64,000 nt of DNA, taken from assembly GCF_900091655.1 (NCBI RefSeq), contig NZ_LT594621.1:558001-622000 (forward strand), in the 5' to 3' direction. Numbering within the stretch: the stretch's first letter is position 1; each line of letters opens with the position of its first letter. Below, piece after piece: positions 16,284-23,769 of the stretch. Source of the stretch: Culturomica massiliensis. Its GTDB lineage: Bacteria > Bacteroidota > Bacteroidia > Bacteroidales > Marinifilaceae. A program made the translations under genes and the position numbers. The notes beneath the pieces were generated by a model, which was not told the DNA's origin, made no database searches, and saw only the letters and a list, made by a program, of their open reading frames with translations.

Positions 16284-18777
16284 ATAATTTCTCCAAGCCT
16301 TTCAGAGCTTTATTTTTCAGATCTTTTTCAGCTGCTTTTCTTACTTTGTTGATGGCTTTCGACAAATCGGGTTGCACCTGTGGCCGGTTTAAGGTACCTG
16401 TGATTTTGGCGTCTATATCCAGATTCTGTATGTTTTTGGAACCCGGTATCGAACGTAATAAATTTTCAATATCTTGGCCGAAAAATTTGCGGTCGATATT
16501 CATGGAAATCGTATAGTCGATTTTCCCGTCTACTGTTTGGCTACCCCAAATCGTGGCCGGGTTACCGGCTAAACGGGTCGTGAAAGGCGCGATGGTAATA
16601 TTCCCCTGGTCGATTTTAAAATCGACTTTCAAAGAACTGATGGATAAGCGGCTCAATTCGTCATTTTTCACCACAGAGGCCAGCTTAAGCATAGCCGGAT
16701 TCTCATTGATCAGAATACCTTTGGAATCGATATAGCCCGATCCGTTCAAGGTATTGGTACGCACGGACATATCCATACTCAAATCCGAAGACAAGTTGAG
16801 AACGGAAGATATTTTTCCTTCACAGTTCATGGTTATCGGCAAATTATTCCGGACAAATGAAAAGGATTCGGAAGCAGAATGTATGTCGAGATCCGAGACA
16901 TTCAACCGCAGGTCGAAATGAGGAAAACTGTATTTTTCGGTTGTGTATTTTCCGCTTACTTCCATATTCCCTTCCAGCAGATTCATACTCAATCTGTCGA
17001 GTATGGCAGAAGCATTGGCCAGACTTACTTTTCCTCTGACTTTACTGATTTTCAGCTTATCGAAAAGTATGGTATTTATGTCGGTATTGATTTGCAACTG
17101 TAGATTCGCCGGAATAATCGGGGCCTCATTTTTGACATCTCCTTTCGCTTGGGTATTCGTCGTGTCTTTTACCGGCGTATTGGGGGTTATAAACTCATTC
17201 AGATCCAGGCGGTCGGAAGACAGGGTGAAATTCCCTTTTAATGTTTCTTTTTTTAAGATATAGGGGAGGTAGCCTGAAACATAACCTTTGAGTTTCAGGT
17301 CCGAAGAGTTAACCTTGGCTTGTAAATCGGTGATGTGCAATTCAGCCGGGGTTACCCGGAGCGTTCCTGTCGGAATATGTATTCCTTTCGGGAAATCGGT
17401 ATTTGCATAAAATATATCTTTGACTTGTATATCTCCTTTGGCCGTAAATTTTTCGTATTGCTTTTGCTCGATGTATTTATACCGGCCTTGGAAGGTCAGA
17501 CTGGTCTGAAGCGAGCCTTCCAGGGTTACGCCTTGTAGCGGTAAAACCTTTTTGAGATCGTTGAAATCGATACTGCCTTTCGCTCCTCCATTGAGCAGAG
17601 GATCGTTTAATTCGGATATTTGCAGGTGGACGTCAAACGGATTGCCTCCGAGGGTGAAAGAAAGTTTTTGGAGATCGATATCCGTAGAGTCGGAAGGACC
17701 TCCCGGATTTTTTACATTCAGTGCCATATTGATGTTTTCTATCGCTTCCGGTAAGTCTTCATATTTGGCACGGGCATTGTCGATATTGAAATGCAGATCG
17801 AATGCCGGGAGATGATCTTTATAATATTCACCTTTGGCGGTCAGTTCGAAGGTGAAATTGCCGCTGGTCTGTAGTTTTGACAATTGCTCTTTATATGTCT
17901 TGGGAAGTAACGCCAATAAGCTTTCAAAACGGGTGTCCGGCGTATTCAAACGTAAGTCGAGCAGAGTTTTGTCTCCGGCCTGGGCTACCTTACCGTTTAA
18001 ATCCAGACGGAGGTCATTGAGAACAAGCGTATTCTTTTGGATGTCGAAAGACCGTTCTTGCAATGCGGCAGCCAATTCAGCCTGCCATTGCAAATCGGAA
18101 TGACTGATCCATACCGTATTTTGCTGCCGGAAGAAAATATCCTTGACTTGTAAATCGATTTTTAAAATTGTTTCGGCAGCACTCAAATTTCCGGACAGGT
18201 TGAGATTCAATTGTCCGACAGTCGTTTGTATCGCGCCCGGAATATCGGTGTAATTCAGTGAAAGGTTTTCGATTTGAATGTCGTTGAAATGAAGTATTTC
18301 GTTTTTGCCTTTCTTTTCTTTGGGAGATTCTGCTTTCTTTATACTGGTTGTGTCGGTGGTCTTACGGATCAGAATGTCCCAGTTGTTTTGTCCGGATGTC
18401 CCGATTTCCGGATTCAGCCGGGCATCTTTCAGGTATATCTTTTTAACGATAATTTCTTCGCCTTTTATGAGCGACATTACATTTACAGAAGCATTGAACG
18501 TATTGATGGCCGCTACCGTATCGCCTTCAAATTCCCCTTTGCCGCATAGAACGATATTTTTTACCCGGACATTCAAATCGGGAAAGCTTTTGAACATACT
18601 CAAACGCATGTCCTCGATTTGCAATTCTGCATTCAGGTATTTTGCCGATTGTTTTTCTATAATTTCTGAAATATTGCCTTGCAAGAAAAGGGGAAGCAGT
18701 AATAAAAATACAATAAAAATACCGATGATGACAGAGAAAATAATAAGGATTTTTTTCATAGCGTTGAAGATTTTCAA
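16276..18777 (-). CDS. AsmA-family inner-membrane/periplasmic protein
   Basis: 833 residues (827 if ATG 18759 is used). An N-terminal signal anchor (MKKILIIFSVIIGIFIVFLLLLPLFL) is followed by the AsmA N-terminal motif (LNAELQIEDMRLSMFKSFPDLNVRVKNI), a very long beta-rich region and the AsmA-like 2 domain near the C-terminus (GSGYIDSKGI, TRLAGNPATIWGSQTVDGKIDY). AsmA-type proteins form bridge-like lipid-transport structures or influence outer-membrane assembly. The 3' end overlaps the convergent gene. Both in-frame starts are plausible; the second sits directly before the anchor. Confidence 0.88.
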   Translation of the reverse strand: MKIFNAMKKILIIFSVIIGIFIVFLLLLPLFLQGNISEIIEKQSAKYLNAELQIEDMRLSMFKSFPDLNVRVKNIVLCGKGEFEGDTVAAINTFNASVNVMSLIKGEEIIVKKIYLKDARLNPEIGTSGQNNWDILIRKTTDTTSIKKAESPKEKKGKNEILHFNDIQIENLSLNYTDIPGAIQTTVGQLNLNLSGNLSAAETILKIDLQVKDIFFRQQNTVWISHSDLQWQAELAAALQERSFDIQKNTLVLNDLRLDLNGKVAQAGDKTLLDLRLNTPDTRFESLLALLPKTYKEQLSKLQTSGNFTFELTAKGEYYKDHLPAFDLHFNIDNARAKYEDLPEAIENINMALNVKNPGGPSDSTDIDLQKLSFTLGGNPFDVHLQISELNDPLLNGGAKGSIDFNDLKKVLPLQGVTLEGSLQTSLTFQGRYKYIEQKQYEKFTAKGDIQVKDIFYANTDFPKGIHIPTGTLRVTPAELHITDLQAKVNSSDLKLKGYVSGYLPYILKKETLKGNFTLSSDRLDLNEFITPNTPVKDTTNTQAKGDVKNEAPIIPANLQLQINTDINTILFDKLKISKVRGKVSLANASAILDRLSMNLLEGNMEVSGKYTTEKYSFPHFDLRLNVSDLDIHSASESFSFVRNNLPITMNCEGKISSVLNLSSDLSMDMSVRTNTLNGSGYIDSKGILINENPAMLKLASVVKNDELSRLSISSLKVDFKIDQGNITIAPFTTRLAGNPATIWGSQTVDGKIDYTISMNIDRKFFGQDIENLLRSIPGSKNIQNLDIDAKITGTLNRPQVQPDLSKAINKVRKAAEKDLKNKALKGLEKLFK

Positions 18778-18812
18778 TACGTTTTATACGGACTTCGGAC
18801 AAAGATAAGAAA

Positions 18813-19424
18813 TTACATGAAATAAGGTTTTATTTTTTTTAGTTTATACACGGGTAGTATTTTTCTTTTTTCCAAAGTATCCATACTTATTTTTTTGTAT
18901 TTGTTTTTGGCATTGAAAATAAGCTTGACATCTTCGTATTCGAGATACGGATGTCTCAATACTTCTTTGAATGTCAGTGTATTTAAGTCCTTTTTACGGA
19001 TAAGCCCGGGATTTACAGTAAACAGGTGTGCGGAGGAATCGACATTAAAGTAGGTCATCCGGAGCTCTTTCAATTGTTCGGTCCGGTAATATCCGCCGAG
19101 CCGTTCCCGATAGCGGATGATTTTGGCGGCGTAATAAGGGCCGATACCCCGGATTTCTACCAACGTTGTGCTATCGGCACTATTCAGTTCAATCGGTTCT
19201 TGCTCTGCAGGGAAGGTCATCCGGATAGAATCTGCTATCGAATGGGGAGTTTGAAGCAAAAAGGCATCCGTTTTTTTGTGTTTGATCTGGCGGGGAATGA
19301 CGATAAAAGCGACGATAAGCAGCAACAACACCAGTAACCCCTTTTTTTCATAGTAATAAAGTAACATCACACCGGAATTTAGAAGTTTCGGAATATAAGT
19401 TACGACATTTTCAGGAAAGAGCAA
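18813..19424 (-). CDS. Membrane-anchored helix-hairpin-helix protein (ComEA-like)
   Basis: 203 residues, or 184 from the ATG at 19367 (MLLYYYEKKG). A single membrane segment, LLVLLLLIVAFIVIP, is followed by a periplasmic part with two HhH motifs: LVEIRGIGPYYAAKIIRYRERLGGYY and a second, weaker one (FKEVLRHPYLEYEDVKLIFNAK). The layout resembles ComEA/ComEA-like Bacteroidetes proteins that bind DNA non-specifically. The role in uptake or envelope is not shown here. It lies just upstream of asmA on the same strand with a 35-base gap and could share its transcript. Confidence 0.8.
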   Translation of the reverse strand: MLFPENVVTYIPKLLNSGVMLLYYYEKKGLLVLLLLIVAFIVIPRQIKHKKTDAFLLQTPHSIADSIRMTFPAEQEPIELNSADSTTLVEIRGIGPYYAAKIIRYRERLGGYYRTEQLKELRMTYFNVDSSAHLFTVNPGLIRKKDLNTLTFKEVLRHPYLEYEDVKLIFNAKNKYKKISMDTLEKRKILPVYKLKKIKPYFM

Positions 19425-19585
19425 ACACTTTCATGAGCAAAACCGTAAAAAATGGTTGGATATAGGATTCAGATTATGAGTAAATTGTAATTTATCCTCA
19501 TAAAATATCTTATAAAAAACGAACGTATTATTTGCATTCTTCGGAAATCTGTCTAAATTTGCACCCGCAATTAGGCAAATAGACT

Positions 19586-19658
19586 GATTCGCTAGCTCAG
19601 TAGGTAGAGCACAACACTTTTAATGTTGGGGTCCTGGGTTCGAATCCCAGGCGGATCA
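19586..19658 (+). tRNA. trnK: tRNA-Lys (UUU)
   Basis: A full cloverleaf is visible. The acceptor GATTCGC pairs with GCGGATC (one G-U), the D arm is GCTC/GAGC, the anticodon stem CAACA/TGTTG encloses loop CTTTTAA with anticodon TTT, and the T arm CTGGG/CCCAG encloses TTCGAAT. The discriminator is A, and CCA is not encoded. The 3' end serves as the attachment site of the following island. Confidence 0.97.
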
Positions 19659-19659
19659 C
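19643..19659 (+). repeat. attL core (tRNA-Lys 3' end)
   Basis: Left copy of the exact 17-bp direct repeat; its partner is at 25731-25747. It overlaps the T arm and acceptor of the tRNA, the usual crossover segment for tyrosine integrases. Confidence 0.8.
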
Positions 19660-19694
19660 GGAAAGATACGCTAAATGGCGGTCAAACTAAGTCA

Positions 19695-19731
19695 AACCTT
19701 TCTAAACTACTGTTTTAGAAAGGTTTTTTCT
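19695..19731 (+). terminator. Rho-independent terminator after tRNA-Lys
   Basis: AACCTTTCTAAA pairs perfectly with TTTAGAAAGGTT around a seven-base loop, then TTTTTT-C-TTTT. It lies inside the island's left end and so replaces the tRNA's original terminator (compare 25771-25810). Confidence 0.88.
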
Positions 19732-19783
19732 TTTCCGGCAAGTCAGGCCGGAGCCACGAAAAAGCCACCTAAAGACAGAAAAT

Positions 19784-19804
19784 CGTTACTAAATCGTTAC
19801 GGTA
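19784..19804 (+). repeat. Candidate integrase arm-type repeat (left)
   Basis: A 21-bp segment, itself built from two ATCGTTAC-like units, matches 25653-25673 at 20 of 21 positions in the same orientation. The two lie 125 and 58 bases inside the att cores. Confidence 0.5.
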
Positions 19805-19929
19805 AAAACGGAAAGTCAAAATCGTAACGATTTTAATGATAAGTCATTGATTTGGCGTTGTTTGTCTTTCAGATGTCTGCTCTTGTTTCACCAAATCAAA
19901 ATAGTTTTGTGAACAAAAGAAAAGACACT

Positions 19930-21180
19930 ATGAAAAGTACATTCAGGATTCTGTTCTACCTCAAAAAGAACGAGCCAAAGAAGAACGGACACGTTACGAT
20001 CATGATACGGGTAACCGTAGACGGCTCCAACACCCAATTCAGCAGCAAACTCGATATTCATCCCGATGATTGGGACGTATCCAAGGGACAAGCCAAAACA
20101 GGTAAAGGATACAGAGCAAAGAACTCCGCTTTAAACCGACTGTTGGAAAGCATAAAATCAGAACTTACCGTTCATTACAACCGTCTGTTGAACGTTAAAG
20201 GCTATGCCCTTCCCGAACAGATCCGCAACGCTTTCTTAGGGTTGGAGGAAAAGGAAAAAACGCTGATTACCTACTTTTCCCAGTTTAACGAGCAGTATAA
20301 ACAGAAAGTAGGAACAACCGCCACACAAAAGACTTATTCCCGTTACGAGCTGACAAAACAACGGCTGATTGATTTTATGAAGGAAAAGTATCATGTATCC
20401 GATATGCCCGTGCGTGAACTCAATACGGTATTCATTGAAAACTTCTATCTCTATTTGCGGAATGCGTGCGGCATCAATAACAACACCGCCATGAAGTTTG
20501 TGCAGCGTTTCCGCACAGTCCTTGGTTATGACAGAAATACCGGGCTTGATTTTATAGACCCTTTTGCCAATTATAAATTCAACTTTGACCGGGTAGACAG
20601 AGGGTATTTAGAGCAGGCTGAAATAGATAAGATTTACAACAAGGCATTTGCTTCCAAACGGCTGGAGCAGGTAAGGGATATGTTTATCTTCAGCTGCTAT
20701 ACCGGATTATCTTATATTGACCTTTGTAACCTGACGGCGGAAAACATCAGAACCGGATTCGACGGAAAGCTCTGGATTATGACTAAACGGGAGAAGACGG
20801 GAATAGATTCTGATATCCCTTTGCTTGAAATACCCCGTCAGATACTTCAAAAATATGAAGGGAAACTGAAAGACGGAAAACTTCTTCCGGTAATCAGTAA
20901 TCAAAAGATGAACGACTATTTGAGTGAAATAGCCGCGCTTTGTGGGATAGATAAACATATTACTTTCCACCTTGCCCGTCATACTTTTGCCACTGAAATC
21001 TGCATTACGCAGGGTGTGCCCATTGAAAGCGTATCGAAAATGTTAGGGCATACCAATATTAAGACTACCTAGATTTATGCCCGTGTGGTAGACCGGAAGG
21101 TGAGCCATGATATGAGCGTATTGGAACGCAAAATCAACAGCCGTAAAAGACAACAGGAAACCGTAGTGGTAAACTTATAA
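19930..21180 (+). pseudogene. Tyrosine recombinase with premature amber stop
   Basis: A phage-integrase SAM-like/Arm_DNA-bind tyrosine recombinase of the Bacteroidetes mobilisable-element kind. Reading from ATG 19930 (MKSTFRILFYLKKNEPKKNG), the Arm domain, core-binding domain and catalytic domain are intact up to HLARHTFATEI and MLGHTNIKTT. The codon expected to encode Gln then reads TAG (21070-21072). Without it the frame continues with IYARVVDRKVSHDM, which holds the catalytic Tyr, and stops at 21178-21180. The product therefore lacks its nucleophile by two residues. The rest of the frame is undamaged, so the mutation looks recent, or it is a suppressed stop or a sequencing error. Confidence 0.88.
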
Positions 21181-21191
21181 ACACCATCATC

Positions 21192-21602
21192 ATGGAAAGA
21201 GGTAAAATGGATATTCATTTTTCAGAGTCGTTACAGGAGCTATCCGTTCACATTCAGTTATCCGAAGATGGAACGGTTTGGCTTACAAAGGAGGAAATTG
21301 CTGATTTGTTCGATGTATATATTCAGACGGTAAGAGCCGGATTGAAAGCTCTCTTTCAGCGGGGAGTGTTGTTTGAAACGAAGGTAATGCGAATGCATCG
21401 GTTCATAAACGCAAAAGGCCGGGTATGTTCGTTGGAACTTTATAATCTGGATGCGGTCATAGCGTTAGGTTTTTATATGAAAGGGGGGATTTGCCGTTCG
21501 TTCCGGCAATGGGTTTATAACCGGATAAAGCAACCGGAAAATAATAACACTGCTCCAAGACCGCTTATCATTCAGCTCAGTCCGGGTTCTGCCCTAAACT
21601 GA
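21192..21602 (+). CDS. RhuM/antirepressor-like N-terminal domain protein
   Basis: 136 residues, or 131 from MDIHFSESL at 21207. The pattern VWLTKEEIADLFDVYIQTVRAGLKALFQRGVL is a winged-helix or HTH unit, followed by LELYNLDAVIALGFYMKGGICRSFRQWVYNRI. That tail is the same as in the N-terminal domain of RhuM-type virulence proteins and many small Bacteroidetes element proteins that usually follow integrase genes. It starts 12 bases behind the integrase stop and should be co-transcribed. A DNA-binding regulatory role is inferred. Confidence 0.75.
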   Translation: MERGKMDIHFSESLQELSVHIQLSEDGTVWLTKEEIADLFDVYIQTVRAGLKALFQRGVLFETKVMRMHRFINAKGRVCSLELYNLDAVIALGFYMKGGICRSFRQWVYNRIKQPENNNTAPRPLIIQLSPGSALN

Positions 21603-21796
21603 TAAAGAAAAAGCCACTCTGAATAAAACAGGGTGGCTTTTGCGCGGCCATTTTCTTGTTTTCTCCTCTCGCTTTCCTGCCGTTCCTGCTCATACAGTTT
21701 TTCCCGGATTTCTTCTTCTACGCTTGCTTCCCGGTAGTAATAACCGATGAGGATACCTGAAACGAAAGAGGCAATAATGGCAATGAACGTTTTCAT
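21572..21796 (-). CDS. Small membrane-anchored coiled-coil protein
   Basis: 74 residues. One transmembrane helix (FIAIIASFVSGILIGYYY) is followed by a strongly charged coiled-coil stretch (EASVEEEIREKLYEQERQESERRKQENGRAK). The last 20 or so residues lie inside the terminator hairpin and the end of the convergent gene, so the true ancestral C-terminus was probably near GRAK and the present end may be an extension after a lost stop. It begins only two bases from the HATPase stop, pointing to a two-gene operon. Its function is unknown. Confidence 0.55.
   Translation of the reverse strand: MKTFIAIIASFVSGILIGYYYREASVEEEIREKLYEQERQESERRKQENGRAKATLFYSEWLFLYQFRAEPGLS
21610..21640. terminator. Hairpin between convergent genes
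   Basis: AAAGCCACTCTG pairs with CAGGGTGGCTTT (one wobble) around a seven-base loop. T tails exist on both sides and are better on the minus strand. It overlaps the distal codons of the minus-strand open frame ending at 21572. Confidence 0.7.
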
Positions 21797-21798
21797 GG

Positions 21799-22206
21799 TT
21801 AGTTTAAGTTTAAAAAAAAGGTCATAATCACTTTGGCTCCTCTTTTAGCAAAGAGTAGTTTATCCGCAAGGGTAATCATCAGGTAAAGCCCTCTTCCGGT
21901 ACATTGCATAAATGTTTCCGGCCTGCTGAAATCGGGAATTTTGCTAAGGTCGAAACCTTCACCTTCGTCCTCTACCGTGATGCTCACTTTTATGGGGTTT
22001 TTTATGGCCGTAATGGTGATTTTCTTTTTCGGGTCGCGTTTGTTTCCATAGAGGATCGAATTATGTACAGCCTCAATGATGGATAAGGTGATCCTTCCGT
22101 TAAGGGATTGAGGTAACTCGAAACGGTCGAGTAGGAATTCGATAAAGTTATCGACCTGGTGTGTGCTGTTCATATCCGACGGGATGGTAAGGGATAATTT
22201 GTTCAT
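21799..22206 (-). CDS. RsbW-like HATPase (anti-sigma/switch kinase fold)
   Basis: 135 residues with the GHKL ATPase motifs: N box EAVHNSILYGNK (about 45-56), G1 box EDEGEGFDLSKIPD (about 78-91) and G2 box GRGLYLMITLAD (about 104-115). Length and motif spacing are those of HATPase_c_2 proteins such as RsbW/SpoIIAB, which bind and phosphorylate anti-sigma-factor antagonists. No antagonist (STAS) or sigma gene is adjacent; the small membrane protein downstream is its only partner here. Its presence in an integrative element suggests control of the element or of host stress functions. Confidence 0.8.
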   Translation of the reverse strand: MNKLSLTIPSDMNSTHQVDNFIEFLLDRFELPQSLNGRITLSIIEAVHNSILYGNKRDPKKKITITAIKNPIKVSITVEDEGEGFDLSKIPDFSRPETFMQCTGRGLYLMITLADKLLFAKRGAKVIMTFFLNLN

Positions 22207-22271
22207 TTGGTTTCAGAATATAGGATTTGATATTTAAGTGGTTTACTGTTATTTTCGCTTTTACTCCTGTC

Positions 22272-22316
22272 CGGGAAGCTGACCTGAGCCTGATTGAGGG
22301 GCTCCGCAGCTTCCCG
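22272..22316. repeat. 10-bp perfect inverted repeat in the 22207-22598 gap
   Basis: CGGGAAGCTG (22272-22281) and CAGCTTCCCG (22307-22316) enclose 25 bases. No T tract follows. It lies upstream of the HATPase gene; nothing else is recognised in this 392-base gap except AT-rich sequence before the HTH gene. Confidence 0.45.
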
Positions 22317-22598
22317 TCCTCGCCCGAAATCATTGAAAAAGTCAGAATAACCCTGACGGGTTATTTCCGGCTTTTACAACAATTTCCTCCGCCGCACAAA
22401 CGCTGCAAGTAAGAGGAGAAGTCGTTTTATATAGGGTATGTTTCTTTTCATGATTTGATTATTTGTTTTGTTTTTTATTATCAGATATTTATAAAGATGG
22501 TATTGAAACATAAGGAATAAAATTACGTTTCGTTTATCGCCTATTGGCGTTTAAGTGACCCATGAAAAATGCCTTAATTGCATAAATTTTAAACTTAA

Positions 22599-22829
22599 AT
22601 GGCGTTAGCTGATATAGAACAATATGTGATTGATAAAGTAAGAGCTAAAAGGCTTGAACTGGACTGGACGCAGGAAGATTTATCTGCTGCCTCCGGGTTG
22701 TCACAAGGTTTTATCGGTGATATCGAATCCGGGAAAAGAGGGAAAAAGTACAACTTTAAACACGTCAATATCTTTGCTAAAGTGTTTAAATGCTCTCCTA
22801 AAGATTTCTTGCCTGACCATCCGTTTTGA
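22599..22829 (+). CDS. XRE-family helix-turn-helix regulator
   Basis: 76 residues: a single Cro/CI-type HTH. Helices 2-3 are read in WTQEDLSAASGLSQGFIGDIESGKRG (about 24-49), followed by KHVNIFAKVFKCSPKDFLPDHPF, the usual end of one-domain XRE repressors. It is encoded alone, followed by the structured non-coding region that ends in the terminator at 23034-23072, and it is the likely local regulator of the island. Confidence 0.88.
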   Translation: MALADIEQYVIDKVRAKRLELDWTQEDLSAASGLSQGFIGDIESGKRGKKYNFKHVNIFAKVFKCSPKDFLPDHPF

Positions 22830-22873
22830 ACAGAATATAAGGCAATAAAGGTATTTAGACTATCCATATTAAA

Positions 22874-23072
22874 AACGTGGAATATTGTTAACTATCCGCC
22901 TAAAGGCTCTGCAACAAGCCCGTCCAACAAACAGTACAATAATTCCACGTATGAAACATGAAACTAATTGTCTATCTGGTTGGACTTTTGAATGTTGCAG
23001 ATTCTTAGGCCAAGATTTCCATTTAGTTTACAGAACCATTCCGATAATTTAGGAATGGTTTTTTATTTTTTA
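22874..23072 (+). ncRNA. Candidate structured RNA with intrinsic terminator
   Basis: About 200 bases after the HTH gene contain two sets of long-range complementarity. CGTGGAAT-ATTGT (22876-22888) pairs with ACAAT-A-ATTCCACG (22936-22949). A second set joins GCCTAA, CTGCAAC and GTCCAAC (22898-22928) with GTTGGAC, GTTGCAG and TTAGGC (22979-23010). The two sets interlock, so they form a pseudoknot or alternate. The segment ends in the terminator at 23034-23072. A 34-codon ORF from ATG 22951 overlaps the 3' half and could instead be a leader peptide. No known RNA family is recognised. Confidence 0.5.
23034..23072 (+). terminator. Strong Rho-independent terminator
   Basis: AACCATTCC (23034-23042) pairs perfectly with GGAATGGTT (23052-23060) around a nine-base loop, followed by TTTTTTATTTTTT. 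Confidence 0.88.
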
Positions 23073-23236
23073 TGTCTTTCTCTCTTTAGTTTATAAATAT
23101 CTCAATTATAGCATAAATAATATTTCGCAGACCTTCTTACATAAAGGCTTGACTTTGATTACAAAGGTAGAAAACTCTTTGAATACCCCCAAAAGTTATC
23201 AAAATATAATTTCTCTGTAATTACATTCTTATAGCT

Positions 23237-23292
23237 GTCCAGACGTCCAGACGTTCCAACGTCAATACGTCCAGATGTCCAGACGCTCCAAC
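23237..23292. repeat. Seven tandem 8-bp repeats (GTCCAGAC)
   Basis: Seven consecutive octamers read GTCCAGAC, GTCCAGAC, GTTCCAAC, GTCAATAC, GTCCAGAT, GTCCAGAC, GCTCCAAC. Three are identical and the others differ at one to three positions. They lie in a 940-base region without genes between the HTH gene and the DUF4365-like gene, too short-period for CRISPR. Confidence 0.7.
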
Positions 23293-23464
23293 AGAAGAAT
23301 ATCCATCTGTAATACAGTTAGCTAATGATTTATACTTACTACACAGTATTGAGCAGTATCATCTAACTAACTTCTTCTTAAAATCTAAGGAAATACTTTA
23401 TCATCTGAAAGTAAACCTTGTTAGCATCAGCTAACAGCAAGATGTGTTCCGAGTAACCCGGAAC

Positions 23465-23530
23465 ATTTCGGTTACCCGAAAATCTTGCCCCTTGCAGGGG
23501 GAAAATCAACCTCCAAAGTCGGCCGATTAA
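23465..23530 (+). repeat. Dispersed intergenic repeat, copy 1
   Basis: A 66-base segment beginning ATTTCGG and containing CTTGCAG..GAAAATCAACC and a terminal GATTA. A diverged copy is at 35173-35238. It includes small inverted repeats (CCCCTTGCAGGGG). It lies in otherwise featureless AT-rich sequence; 23531-23769 holds nothing I can identify. Confidence 0.4.
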
Positions 23531-23769
23531 AATGACTAACGATATGTAAAATTCAATTTTCAATAGAACATAAGAAAATTAAAGTTAGATATATATCTAT
23601 ATTTAATGAATAAACAATTTAAATTTGAACAACATAGATAATGTTTTTATATATATTCGCGATAAGTATAAAATGTATGGTATAAACATTCCAAAAATAT
23701 GACCTCATTAGGAAAAGGGAGGTGTTATATTATTTCATTAATATTTGAATAATTTATTATCGGAGAATA

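Noticed and set aside
22874..23072. Retron-type RNA (msr-msd) for the structured region
   Set aside because: No reverse transcriptase gene is nearby and the helices interlock rather than flank a single stem.
23237..23292. CRISPR array
   Set aside because: The period is 8 bp with no spacers.
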